A DNA stretch of 64,000 bases from the NCBI RefSeq assembly GCF_029873635.1, contig NC_080426.1, positions 58,746,673-58,810,672 of the forward strand, in the 5' to 3' direction. Each line of letters starts with the position of its first letter. Positions within the stretch are counted from its first letter, which is position 1. Origin of the DNA: Malania oleifera (taxonomy: Eukaryota; Streptophyta; Magnoliopsida; Santalales; Ximeniaceae). Shown here one piece after another: positions 45,161 through 56,036 of the stretch. Under the pieces are notes generated by a model. That model saw only the letters and a program-made list of their open reading frames with translations, was not told the origin of the DNA and ran no database searches. The position numbers and the translations under genes are program-made.

Positions 45161-45748
45161 TATTAGATGACATAATTCAGGGGGAGAAACGTCACTTAAT
45201 ATTCACAATTGGTTAAAAATTTCAAATTTGGCTCATTTGTTCCCATTTGGTATCACATTTGTTCACATTTGGTATTAAACTCATATCATGATAAAAGCAT
45301 ATTAACCTACACATGTTAATCCTCATATAATCTTTGAACTTTAGTGACTGTTTTTGCTTGTCCATGTCTATGAAATTTGCCACACTGTATATGTTCACAT
45401 TGCAATTTAAGTCAACAACACAACTTTCTGCATAAGGAAGGCGTAGAAGTAAAGTAAATTAACACAGGGAGACATATTTCACAGTACAATTTTGAAACTC
45501 TGGCGGTTGAATAATTTTAAAAATTTAAGATTTAAAGGGGGAGAATAATATAAAGTTATGTCAGCTCATGTTTTTGTTGATGTCAAAAGGGGGAGAAGAA
45601 TATCAAGTTATAGAAAAAATAGTTGACAAAACTAATTGTGTATGAGCATATTTCGTATTGCTGCATATTTTTTTGTGCATTATTTGAGGGGGGAGGCTTG
45701 TTAGGCGTAACCCATCCTATATTTTTGCTCGTTTATTTGTCATTATGA
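45161..45748 (+). other. Non-coding tail before 3' LTR
   Basis: Contains repeated purine tracts (GGGGGAGAA at about 45180, 45537, 45589) resembling extra polypurine tracts, as known in SIRE-type elements. No conserved reading frame. Confidence 0.6.
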
Positions 45749-45760
45749 CAAAGGGGAGAT
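45749..45760 (+). other. Polypurine tract of the SIRE-like element
   Basis: CAAAGGGGAGAT directly before the 3' LTR. Confidence 0.85.
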
Positions 45761-48041
45761 TATTGACTCTATGAGTCTAATCCTATTTTGATAATGACAA
45801 ATCACTTGGTATTTGATTTGTGCATTGAGATTGTGAATAGGAACAATATTTAGCATGCACGGAAGGCTAGAAAGTCATGGAAGCCATGAAGTTAAAGTAT
45901 ATACATCTTGGCACAATCCATGGAACTAAAAGAGTTAAAGAATGAAGATGCAAGAGGCAAGTTCAAGATCGTCATGGGAATGGGTGTTTAGAATTGAATG
46001 TATTTGCATATTTCATATGATTTAATTCAAAGCTCAAAATATACCCTAGACTGACCTTAGGACTTATGCATCTTATGAAAATCTTTAGGGGATATTTGTG
46101 GACGTAGAGACTTTTTTTAAAACCCCGGAAAATATTTTATAAAAGGGCAAAGAAAGAAAACAAAACAAATTTTTGAAACTAAAATGAAAAAAAACAGAAA
46201 GTGTACTGTTCAAAAGACCAAAGTCCCTGCCCAGAAGTTTGAAGTGTCAACTTCAGAAGACTGAAGTCTACGCTCAGTCTTCTGAAGATTCAACTTTAGA
46301 AGATTAAAGTTTAAGCTCAGTCGTCTGAAAAATTTCTTCAGAAGTCCGAAGATTAAGTTCAGTGATCTGAAGATTTATTGGAGAAACATAGAAAGAGGCA
46401 GAAGCACATCAAAAGACTGAACCTTGACTTCAGTCATCTGAACTCGTAACTTCAGAAGCCTGAACCCCAACTTCAGATGTCTAACCCTGTGTCCAATTCA
46501 ATTTTTCGAAACTTTAAAGAACTTCAGTCGTCTGAGCCCTAATCCTCAGTCGTTTGAACCTGCGGAAAAATTAAAAATTTAATCTTTAGCGAGAGAACAC
46601 GTGGGTTATTTTTTAATCAAATTGATCCAACGATTTGGGTATATCCCAAGGCCAAGGTTACTTATATAATTAACCTCTAAACCCTAGTGCCCCAAAATAA
46701 AAACTTTTGGCATAAGAATGAGTGTATTGAACGTTTAGCACAACTTGGGAGAGCATTGAACACACTGCTGAATTCTTGCTTGGGATTTCAAAGCTTATAT
46801 GTCAAATCTGAGTTAAGGCTACATTGATCTTCAAAAGGGCATTCTAGTGATTGTTGTGCATTCAACTTAGTATTGAGGTTTGGTAAATCGATCTGTTTGT
46901 TACTACTTTTTTTCAAAGAGTTTTTTTTAATCTAAAAATCTATCATTGAATATTATTTGAGAAATTGATCTTGAGTGTACTTATATACATATAGATTACT
47001 TTGACAAGATCACTACTTGAGATAAGTTTTGCCAATGGTTAAATATTTTTGATTCAAGTATGTATTCATTTAAAGACTTGATATTTTCGATATTACAAAA
47101 CCACTAGATTAAATATCCTTAGTGCTCATAACTATATACATTATTGAGGGATATTTTATGAAAATATTATATTAGGTTTTTGATCTTTGGAACACATATC
47201 ATATATATATATACATATACATATACAAAGATCATATTGTGTTTTGGATATTTGGAATAAAACTTATCGATCTAGATTTTTTTTGGGAGAAAAACTGAAT
47301 TACATATTTGTATTGAGATCATTTGGTTGGATTCAATATTTGAAGCGGAATAGTTATATTCTTTTAAACCAAGGATTATTTAAGACTCTAACTTCTTCAA
47401 AGCATTTATTTATAAAATCATTTTTGGGAGATATTAATTTAAAAAGTAAATTTTGTGAAGCATATAATTCATATAACGATTACATCATTACATACATACT
47501 GAACTTCAAGTTTTATCGTATGGATATGTATTAGGTTTTCCATTGTACTCACTAGCTTTTTTAGAAGCAACATCGAGTTGTTTTGCTGATTTGAAATTCT
47601 ATATTGTAATCACGGTTTGGGTTGTGAACAGGATGAGGAGGAAGTTGTGCCTTTTGTAAGCAGCGGATGTAAGGGAAGCTCCATATCGGTTAAAGGAGTA
47701 GGGATTTAGTGGAATCCTTAAGTGGGTTGCTCAAGGTGAGGACATAGGCCGGGTTGGCTGAACCTCATAAAATTTGTGTCTGCCTTCTCTCCTCCCTTAC
47801 TCTTTTTAATTTCTGCAAACCATTTCATTACCTGTCTCGTATGTGTGTATGTTGAATCACCCCATATGCACTTGATAATTAATTGGGTAAAATCGAATTT
47901 ATTGAGATAATAATCTGAATCAATTTTAAATCCCCACAATTAATTTGTTAAATATATAAATAGGGATTAAGTGGTAAATAATCTTAAAGAAGTTAAATAA
48001 ACCCAATTCACCCCCCTTTTACAATTACACCTAAATTAACA
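45761..48041 (+). repeat. 3' LTR of the SIRE-like Copia element
   Basis: 2281 bp. It starts TATTGACTCTATGAG, with the terminal TG mutated to TA, and ends AATTAACA. A TATATAA box lies at about 46663-46669. An extra block at about 47140-47200 accounts for much of the length difference from the 5' LTR. Confidence 0.93.
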
Positions 48042-48115
48042 AATTGTGTCTGGCCACAGGGGAGAAGATCTTATTATAATCAAATCCTTTCTTCTGCGTG
48101 TATCCCTTTGCTACC
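48042..48115 (-). pseudogene. Copia RT fragment
   Basis: Minus-strand reading LVAKGYTQKKGFDY..IFSPVA continues the Tork-like RT from 36057 across the SIRE-like insertion. At about 48115 it meets LTR sequence, where an internal deletion removed gag, protease and integrase. Confidence 0.85.
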
Positions 48116-48396
48116 AAGGGAGAAAACCGTCAACGGTTTCAGTAATTCAACAACTCGTGACTTGCGCCAAATGAAATCGTCGACAGTTTCAGCAAATTGT
48201 TGATGGTTTGACGCGGAGAGTTGTTCCTACTGTAGGCTGAAACGATTGAAGGTTTGATACCAAGAGCAAACCACCTCTCATACCGTTAACCAATCCGTCG
48301 ACGACTTGATCCTGCAACTCGCGTCCTTGTTCTTTGCATCACTATGCTTTCCCCCGGTGCATGCGTTCCACTCAAGTATGAGCCACATCTCCAACA
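48116..48396 (-). repeat. Truncated 5' LTR of the Tork-like Copia element
   Basis: Matches 30180-30375 (CCGTCAACGGTTT words, TTCTTTGCATCACTATGCTT, GAGCCACATCTCC). It has more CGTCGACGGTTT dyads than the 3' copy (about 48128-48310). Confidence 0.75.
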
Positions 48397-49592
48397 TCTT
48401 CAATTAACAAGGTTATTAAAGATTGAAAGTTTGATGCTTGATTTTGTGTTATTCTCTTCCTTTCTGCAAGCCAAGTCTTTTTTTTTTTTTTCGTTTTTGG
48501 ATACCCTTTTTGAGAAGCTAACTAAAGTTTTTATAAGTCAAAGCTAAGGTTGGGTTAAATTCTAAGAGCTCCTATGTCATTTATATTTTTTGTTTTTTGT
48601 TTTTATTGTTAATTTTCAACTACTTTAGTTGGGTAGACAAAGACTAAAAGAGGTCTTGAATTTGATTCCTCTTTAAGTCTCCTTGACTTGCGCGAGGGTT
48701 GACTTCTGTGAGTGCAGTTAGTTCCTTCTTAAGTTTTTGGCGAGGTAAGGACCTGTAGGGCCTCAGACGCCCTAGATTTCCCAAGATATCAAAACAAGAA
48801 AAGGGAAAAAAAAAACCAATATGCGGATTACATAAATCATTTCATTGATAATTTTCAATAGAAATTAAAGTGAAATGAATATGTATTTAAAATACATTTA
48901 AAATAAATAAAATTATTCTAAAATATGTTTTTGCTACTTTTCATTTGTCATGTACAATAGAATTATTCTTGGAGCTTTAAAAGGTGAGTTTTGAAATATA
49001 GTGTTGAAGTAAAAGTAATTATAATTAATTTAGTAAAAGTAATTATAATTAATTTATAATTTTTTATGATACTTTTAAATTTATACCCTTCCATTTTAGT
49101 CATTATTTCATTTAGTGGCAAAAATAATCATTTGTTTAGGTAGTAATAAAGTTATTTCAATGTTAGAAATAGTAACTAAACTTATAGTCAAATTTTAGTT
49201 TTAAATTTTAGTTTTAATTTTATTTTCATAATATTTGACATTAATTGATAGAAAATAATCCCTAAAATATATATCACATAAAAAATCTCAAGTATTTTCA
49301 TGTATAATTATTCCACATTTTAATCACCATGTTTTAAAAAATTAATAATGTAAAGGAAAACAACCATTATGATAATTATAGAAAAAGTAAAAATCAATAG
49401 TTATTAACAAACCTTTTCTATTGAAATGAGGAATTGAAAAAAATTAGTAACAGACGATTCTTGTAAATTTTAAATTCTTGAGAGATGCACATAAACAGTA
49501 AATCATATAATAAAAAAGCTAATAAAATTATTTTGTAATTTAGTATAAATATTAATAATACAAATCTTGTAATACTTTTATGAATCTAAATA

Positions 49593-49629
<37 letters not shown>

Positions 49630-49739
49630 TTATGATAGATAAATTTTAAAATTTTATATTCCAAAATAGTCTCTTAAATTATTTATTTATTTTTTAAGGG
49701 TTGGAATACAAAGGGAGGGGCATGAAATGCATTAAATTT
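48397..49739. other. A/T-rich intergenic DNA
   Basis: No gene, RNA gene or element end I can support. A TA run lies at 49597-49622, and a small direct duplication TAAAAGTAATTATAATTAATTT at about 49011-49055. Confidence 0.6.
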
Positions 49740-50521
49740 GTGACTTATATTAATGCACAGAGAAAGCATGGTGAGGAAAAACAAGGAAGGTGGGCTTCAA
49801 GAAGAAACTATCGATGGTTTGGTCGACGGTTTATCCTCGGGAAGAAACCATCGATAGTTACATGAACGGTTTAGCCTCAAGAAGAAACCGTCGACCAAAT
49901 CGTCGAATGTTACATTAACAATTTAGCCTCAGGAAGAAACCGTCGACGATTTTTTATCTATTAGTTAGTTATTAGTTATCAATATGATAGGTTTGTTAGT
50001 TAGCTATTAGTTATGTTAGCTAGATATCATTTCATGTGTATAAATAGAGACATGATTCGTGTAAAATATATGCAAGAAATACAATACAAGTTTTTTGTTC
50101 ATTTTTCCTCTCCAAAACTTTGTTTTTCTTTTTATTTTTCTTACAATAAATTTTCTTTCTTTTACTTTAATTTGGTATCAGAGCAAGTTTCGTATTTTTT
50201 GCTTGAGGATTTTTCCAATCCTTATTTTCTTCATCATGAAGAAAGCCTTGGTTTGATCTTTGTTTCTTAGCCTTTGAATGGTGAGAACTACTATACGTGG
50301 AGCAAATCAATGTTGACAGCTCAGAACGAGATGAGTTACATGGATGGAACATTTTATTAGCCTGAAAATTAGTTTGACCCATTGTACATTCCATGGTTTC
50401 GTTGCAACAACATGGTACTTTCATGGATCTTGAATTCTCTAACACAGGAAATTGCTACTAGTGTTATCAACATTTCGATTGCTGAAGAAGTTTGGATGAA
50501 TTTGAAGATCAGATTTACACA
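49740..50521 (+). mobile_element. Copia fragment: LTR, primer site and gag start
   Basis: An LTR with U3 dyads GAAACCGTCGACGGTTT (49806-49945) and a TATA box TATAAATA (50039-50046). The primer-binding site TGGTATCAGAGC is at 50173-50184, then a gag start with NGENYYTWSKSM and WILNSLTQEIA at about 50275-50460. This gag style is like Ale/Retrofit-type Copia. A stop at about 50358 marks decay. It is cut at 50521 by the CACTA-type terminus. The exact LTR start is not clear. Confidence 0.75.
50173..50184 (+). other. Primer-binding site of the Copia fragment
   Basis: TGGTATCAGAGC, a perfect Met-tRNA complement. Confidence 0.9.
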
Positions 50522-50879
50522 CACTACAAAAAAAGCTAGTTTTTAGTAACGAAAGTATTAGTGAATGTTTGAATTTCGTTACCAAATGTGCAGTATTAGT
50601 GATGGTTTTAACAACCGTGACTAATATGACACTTTTAGTAACGAAATTCAAACTATCACTAATACTTTCATCAATAAAACTAGTTTTCCCGCTCAAACTA
50701 TCACGAGAAACCACTTATCGCTCTCAAACTATCTCGTGAAAATATTAGCAACGTTTTTAAGGTAATAGTGACGTTTTGAAATTGTCACTAATATACCCTC
50801 ATTAGTGACGATTCATGGACCGTCACTAATAGTGCATTATTAGTAATAGTATAAAAAAATCGTCATTAATAGTCTTGTA

Positions 50880-51340
50880 TTAGTAATGGTTCTACAAACC
50901 ATTACTAATAATGCTTTTGTTGATTGGGAAAAGGTCAACAATATTAGTGATGGTTCTCAGAAACAATCACTAATAGTCTATTATTAGTAACGGTTCTCGT
51001 AAACCATGACTAATAGCCATGTATGAGTAACGGTTTGGGGAACTGTCACTAATAATGTATTTGTTGACTGGAAAAAAGATCAACAATATTAGTGACGGTT
51101 TTCAGAAACCATCACTAATAGTCTATTATTAGTAACGGTTTTCATAAACCGTCTTGTATTAGTAACAATTTATAGCACCATCACTAATATTGCATTTGTT
51201 GATTGGGGAAAAGGTCAACAATATTAGTGATGTTTTATAAGAACTGTTACTAATAGCCTATTATTAGCGACATTTTTTGTAAACCGTCACTAATAGTCTA
51301 TTATTAGCAACGATTTTTCTGAACCGTCACTAATGGTCTT
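50880..51340. repeat. About 140-bp higher-order subterminal repeats
   Basis: Three head-to-tail units, each starting TTGTTGATTGGGAAAAGGTC-like (50917, 51061, 51196) and each holding four to five dyads ATTAGTGACGGTTT...AAACCGTCACTAAT. The same leader recurs singly at about 53547 and 53660. Confidence 0.8.
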
Positions 51341-51349
51341 GTATGAATT

Positions 51350-53450
51350 TTGTATCTGTGGTGAAGTTCTACAATGATTGGATTGAGTTTTTTTAAATGC
51401 AATGGAGTTTGAGAGATCTTTGGAAGTTGTTCATCACTGTAAAAAAGGAATGGGATATGAACGAAAAAGAAATAGTGCACTTGGTTAAGATATCTATAGG
51501 TGGGTTTCTTGTGAAGATGATTACAATTTGGAAGCTTCGTAGCAGTGGAGAAATAAAAAACAGTTGTTGATATTGTTCAGGAAGCAAAATAGGATAGAAA
51601 TAATGTTGTGGCTGCTAACCTAGCCAGTTTAATTGACACCACTACAAAGTCATCACTAATAATTAATGCATTTGTTAATGGGCTGGGAAACTGACCTAAC
51701 TGGTGAGTTAGGTCAAACACCTCACCATGTTGAACCAGCACCCATCTCTCAAACTCTAGAGCGGAATGATATATATATGTCTTGCCATGGACTGAGATTG
51801 TTCTTAATATAGTGGTTGAAAAAAATGGAAGAGCTGACATTGATAGCGAATATTGGTTGAAAAGATTCTTTAAATTTAAACCTCTTCAAGTTCATACCTT
51901 TTGTAGTGACCGTGTATAGACTAGGGAATGTGTGGTGAAGTTCTGTAATGATTGGACTGATTTTTTAAATGCAATAGTGTCTGAGAGATCTTTTGACGTT
52001 GTTCATCATCATGTATAGTAAAAAGGAATGGGATGTACGAAAAAGAAACAACACACTTTGTTCAAATCTATACATGGGTGGGTTGCTCATGAAGATGATT
52101 ACAATTCAATTGGGCAAGTAGGCTAGGAGGCTATCTTCGTAGTAGTGGATAGATAAAAATAGTTACACCTATTGTCCAGTAAGCAAAATAGGGTAGAAAT
52201 AATGTTGTGTCTAACCAAACTAGTGTGCTTGACACCACAAATGAGAATTTGGATGTGTTGAAGATAAAATACAATGAGAAGAGCATGTCCTGAAGTAGAA
52301 TGATTGAAGAGAAAGACTGTCACTAATAGTCTTATATTTAGTTTGTGACGGTTCTTATAAAACTTCATAACTAATTCACAAAGCTTCTAAAGGAGCAACA
52401 AAAATAGCCATCAAGTGAACGCAAACATAAAAATGACCTTGCCATGGCAAAATACCTGAAAATTGACTTAGCTAATGAGTTGAGCCAAAATTCAAGAAAA
52501 TTTGTAAAATTAAGACATATAGAGAAAAAACCAGGAAAAATATTTTGAGACTTGAAAATCATTTTGCAAACTTTTCATCTTGAATAAATTTCAAAACTTC
52601 TCAGACTATTATTTTTCACACTTAGAAAATTCTATAAAAATTTTAAAATTTCGGGAGCGTATTTTTCTAACTATTTTCTTGATTTTTCGATCCCGATGAT
52701 TGCAACAAAAAGGGTATGAACTTTTCGAGCTTTGTGTACCCCAGTTCTAAGAGAATATGTGCATATTGTATATTATGTGTTGTTTATGTATGTGCATTTT
52801 GTAAACTAAAAAAAAAAGGTGGAGTAAGATTAAAAAAGCTAATTAAGTTTATTTTGGGATAATTTTCTAATGAATTAGGTACCGTTCATAAGAACTGACT
52901 TGTAGGGTGTGCTAATACCTTTCCCTTGCGTAACCGAACTCCCGACCCCTGCTTTGGTATTGCAGACCGATTTTACCCTTAATTAGGTAGTAATCAAGTG
53001 TTCTAACCACACTCCCAAAAGGTCAGTGGCGACTCCATATACCTTGTTTTCCATGAAAGTAATTTTTAAAACCACACACATTTTAGTTGTCCCAAGATTC
53101 GCGTCTGGGAACTTCGCGACAATCACGTATAGTAAAAAGGAATGTGATGCACAAAAAATAAATAGTGCGCTTTGTTCAAGTATCTATGCATGGGTTGGTA
53201 GCTCATGAAGATGATTACAATTTCGAAGGGTCGGCTAGTCAGAGACTAGGTTCATAGCAGTGGACAGATAAAAATAGTTGTTGATATTGTTGAGTAAGCA
53301 AAACAGGATAGAAATAATGTTGTGGCTAACCTAAATAGTGTGCTTGACACCACAAATGAGAATATGGATGAGTTGAAGATAAAATACAATGAGAAAAGCA
53401 TGTCCTTAAGTAGAATGCTTGAAGAGAAAGACCGTCACTAATAGTCTTAT
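51350..53450. repeat. Segment present in three copies
   Basis: Copy 1 is 51350-51645, copy 2 is 51928-52345 and copy 3 is 53122-53450. Shared words include GTAAAAAGGAATGGGAT, GAAGATGATTACAAT, GCAAAATAGGATAGAAATAA and TTGACACCAC. Copy 3 starts exactly at the end of an LTR fragment (53121). The copies show no clear coding potential. Confidence 0.75.
52358..53121 (+). mobile_element. LTR fragment inside the CACTA-like element
   Basis: The part 52860-53121 matches, inverted, the end region of the solo LTR at 40256: GCGTAACCGAACTCCCGACC, TTACCCTTAATTAGGTAGTA, GTGGCGACTCC and a CGCGACA end. Orientation is plus. No matching LTR start was found on the left, so the element is truncated and the left limit is only estimated from where CACTA copy 2 stops. 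Confidence 0.6.
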
Positions 53451-53900
53451 ATTAGCTAGTCACAGTTCTCATGCAGTTGCTGATATTGTCAAGGAAGAAA
53501 AAAAAGGATAGAAATAATGTTGTGGCACACCTACCCAGTGCATTTGTTGACTTGGAAAAAGGTCAATAATATTAGTGACGGTTCTCAGAAACCGTCTATA
53601 GTTAATTAGCATAGTTGTCTATGTCTGGATTGTAACAGAAAAACGTCATATATGCATGTCTTGAATGGGAAAAAGGTCAATACTATTAGTGATGGTTCTA
53701 AAAAATCGTCACTAATAGTCTATTATTTGTAACGATTTTCAAAAATCGTGACTAAGAATCTATTATTAGTAACGATTCTCAACTATCGCAACTAATAGTA
53801 TTTTATTTTATATATATATATATATATATATATTAAATTTTTATAATTACTAGTGACTGTTTGTGAGTATTAGTGACAATTCCAAATCATCACTAATACT

Positions 53901-54144
53901 CTAACATGTTAAACCCCTAACCTGCACGGATTTCCCCCAAAATTTCCCCAAAATTCATTCTTTCCTCCTTGATCTCCCTCATTTCCTCTTCCCTCCTTCT
54001 CCTCCTTGTGCATGTTGTCTCTAGCCACCCCCTGCCGTTTTTCCTCCTCCCACCGCCGCCTCTGCCGCCGCTGCCACCGCTGCCAAGCTTCCCTCCTCCC
54101 ATGTTCTTCTTCTTCTTCCTCTCTTCTGCTTCTTCTATAAATGG

Positions 54145-54175
<31 letters not shown>

Positions 54176-54640
54176 CATGTGAGTGTGTGTCTGTGAATGT
54201 GTGATAGTGTGCGCGCGCGCGTGTGTGTGACAGTGTGTGTGTGTGTGTGTGTGTTTGTGAGTGTGTGATAGTGTTTGTGAGTGTGTGATAGTGTGTGTGC
54301 CTGTGTGTGTGTGTCTTGTTTGTTGAGTTTAGAATTATTCCTAAAGCTTAAATTAATTTATACTTAATTAAATAAGTATGTTGTTTGGTAATTAGGGTAT
54401 TTAGATGTTCAAATATCTCCTCATATTATTCTTTATTGAGAATTTTTTTTTCTAAAACAGTGGTGATTTTGAATTGTGTCCCAAACATACATCCCATCAC
54501 ATAATTAATTAATGACCTTGTGTTAGCTGCCCCAGGAATGCTTCCCCCCCCCCCCCACAAAGATGTATGGGAGGTTTTGTCATTGTTGTTCATCATCCTA
54601 TCACATAATGAATTAATGACCTTTTGTTAGCTGCTTTAGG
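53901..54640. other. Pyrimidine-rich and TG-repeat region
   Basis: No gene. CCTCCTT/CCGCCGCC-rich sequence (53940-54130) runs into a TG microsatellite (54141-54322, with a CG run near 54210). A 106-bp tandem duplication follows at 54486-54638 with a run of 12-13 C at about 54544-54556. It could be the interior or leader of the CACTA-like element, but this is unproven. Confidence 0.5.
54141..54322. repeat. (TG)n compound microsatellite
   Basis: TG runs with GAGTGTGTGATAGTGT interruptions and a short GCGCGCGCG segment. Confidence 0.9.
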
Positions 54641-54876
54641 GGACTTGCAGAATAGAATGAAATTGATACCATGCATATAACCCGACCCACATTGGGTATT
54701 AGGTATACCAGGTCATAAGATAAATAACTCACCTAGCAGCGGAAGTCATCATAAACAAGCCACAGCAAATACACATACTAGAGTATATTTCACCCAAATC
54801 CATACACATATCCAAAGTACATTCCCAAATATAAAAACCCTAAAAAGTTATCCAACCTCATCTAAGACACTCACCC
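54641..54876 (-). mobile_element. Possible Gypsy LTR remnant
   Basis: The minus-strand word TTCCGCTGCT and surrounding sequence resemble the end region of the solo LTR family at 31134-33321 (TTCCTGCTGC near 33180). No termini or duplication were found. Confidence 0.3.
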
Positions 54877-54947
54877 TGTAAGAACCTGACTCGTGAGATA
54901 TAGAATAAATAAATAAGAAAAGGGAAAAACAATAATTTGAGCAGGCT

Positions 54948-55140
54948 TTGTTGACGAAGCTAGTGTTTTCATCGATGAAGGCCCTTCTAGTGTTTGGTGA
55001 CTAAATGCAGAGGTTCGTCGACGAGGAGAAGCCGAGAGATTTTGGGAAAATCCTTAAATCTCAGGCTCATCAACAAGGGCACCGCGACGTCGACAAATTT
55101 CCTTCGCTAGCTCATTGACGAAGACACCGCCTCGTCGACA
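54948..55140. repeat. U3 dyad array, TTCGTCGACGAG type
   Basis: TTGTTGACGAAG, TTCATCGATGAAG, TTCGTCGACGAGG, CTCATCAACAAG, TCATTGACGAAG and CTCGTCGACAAGG occur in 190 bp, ending 23 bp before the TATA box. Confidence 0.75.
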
Positions 55141-55162
55141 AGGTTGGCCTGGTCAAAGGCTC

Positions 55163-55170
55163 TATAAATA
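55163..55170 (+). promoter_or_regulatory. TATA box of the right-arm Gypsy LTR
   Basis: TATAAATA followed by a CT-rich tract, as in the related solo LTR. Confidence 0.6.
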
Positions 55171-56036
55171 TCCATTTCCTTTTTTTCTTGGCTAAGTTAT
55201 CAAAATTCTCTCTCTCTCTCTCTCTCTCTCTCTAGAACTCAAAGCTCCACTATCTCTCTCTCAAGATTTCTTTGCCATTAGTCATTAGAATCGGCGATCC
55301 GATGTTATTGCAAGGATCAGGGAAGAGATCTCTATGTGTTCTGTGGAACAGATCTTCATTTTGAGGTTTTCGGGTTTTGACCCATAAATCGAGGTAAGGA
55401 TCGATTTTCATTTTCGTTTCGGTAAATCTGTAGAGAGTAAGATTGTAAGTAATTATTGTATTGTGATTTATAGGTTTTGGGTACTCGGTTAGCTGTTTAG
55501 GAGCTGTAGAGTTCATGTTTGGATTTTCAGGGAAAGGTAAGGGGATTCTATTTATATCGGTTATTTTTGAAATCAGATTCGGTAGAACTATGGTTCACGA
55601 TCCTGTGTATGTTTTGACTACTTATTTGGAGAAATATAACGGGTAAAATTTTGGGGTTTTCACGTTACAGTTTTGGGAAAAAAGGGTGCGTTGGGTTGCA
55701 TCTCTAGTTTCGTTGGAGAAACGTGGATATATATTGTTGAGTATATTATGTTATGGAGACGGCCATGCCTTGACACTTTTTAAATTGTATTTTGAAAATC
55801 GTGATTTATTGATTACCAAATAAGTGTGGAATGAACTGTTATATGAATATGCATTGAGTTGTGATATGCTGAAATAAGATATAGGAACGTATGTTCTGAA
55901 TTATTCTAGGTTGTGTAATAGTGTCCGACTTTATATCTGAGGGTGTGAAATACCACCTGCTAGGGGCAAGAGTGTCTGGCTCTATATCCGAGGGCGTGAA
56001 ATATCGCCTTTTACTGGTTGATCACTGAAGGGTGTG

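Larger units (their letters stand above)
36058..48041 (+). mobile_element. SIRE-like Copia retrotransposon with both LTRs, TSD AATTG
   Basis: 11.98 kb: 5' LTR 36058-38267, primer-binding site 38270-38281, gag, protease, integrase, RT, RNase H, polypurine tract, 3' LTR 45761-48041. About 2.1 kb of the length is a later solo LTR (40256-42370). INT precedes RT, as in Copia; the long LTRs, the gag with an S/E/D-rich tail after the zinc knuckle and the PBS fit SIRE/Maximus-type elements. No env-like frame is seen between RNase H and the 3' LTR. Many stops and frameshifts break the polyprotein. A 250-bp sample of the LTRs shows roughly 93% identity by eye, mostly transitions. Confidence 0.94.
29815..48396 (-). 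mobile_element. Decayed Tork-like Copia element, split by nested insertions
   Basis: A minus-strand Copia whose pieces are: 3' LTR (about 29815-30375), RNase H (30376-31133), more RNase H/RT (33327-33405), RT (35541-36057), RT start (48042-48115) and part of the 5' LTR (about 48116-48396). Three later elements fill the gaps, each with a perfect target duplication, and the Copia sequence picks up across each gap. Protease, integrase, gag and primer-binding site are missing: RT is joined directly to the middle of the LTR at about 48115, which shows a large internal deletion. ATCTT occurs outside both ends (29813-29817 and 48396-48400) and may be the original duplication. Confidence 0.75.
50522..53900 (+). 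mobile_element. CACTA (En/Spm)-like element, degenerate
   Basis: Begins with the terminal motif CACTACAAAAAAAGC after a possible 3-bp target ACA. Dense subterminal repeats follow, TTAGTGACGGTTT and the inverse AAACCGTCACTAATA, at 50540-51340 and again at 53420-53890. Such terminal and subterminal layout is the hallmark of plant CACTA transposons. The interior (51350-53420) contains a triplicated segment and an LTR fragment but no transposase domain I can recognise. I found no matching 3' terminus TTTTTTGTAGTG, so the right end is missing or lies near 54640. Confidence 0.65.

Noticed and set aside
45161-45748. Env-like gene after pol in the SIRE-like element
   Set aside because: No open frame or membrane segment in this interval.
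51646-51908. Small element bounded by CACTACAAA and TTTTGTAGTG
   Set aside because: The left motif aligns with host sequence in the sister copies (GACACCAC), and the flanking trinucleotides do not match, so a separate mini-CACTA is not supported.
53909-54196. Overlapping frames on both strands around the TG repeat
   Set aside because: Low-complexity Arg/Glu or Pro/Leu peptides from pyrimidine-rich and TG repeats; no splice or homology support.
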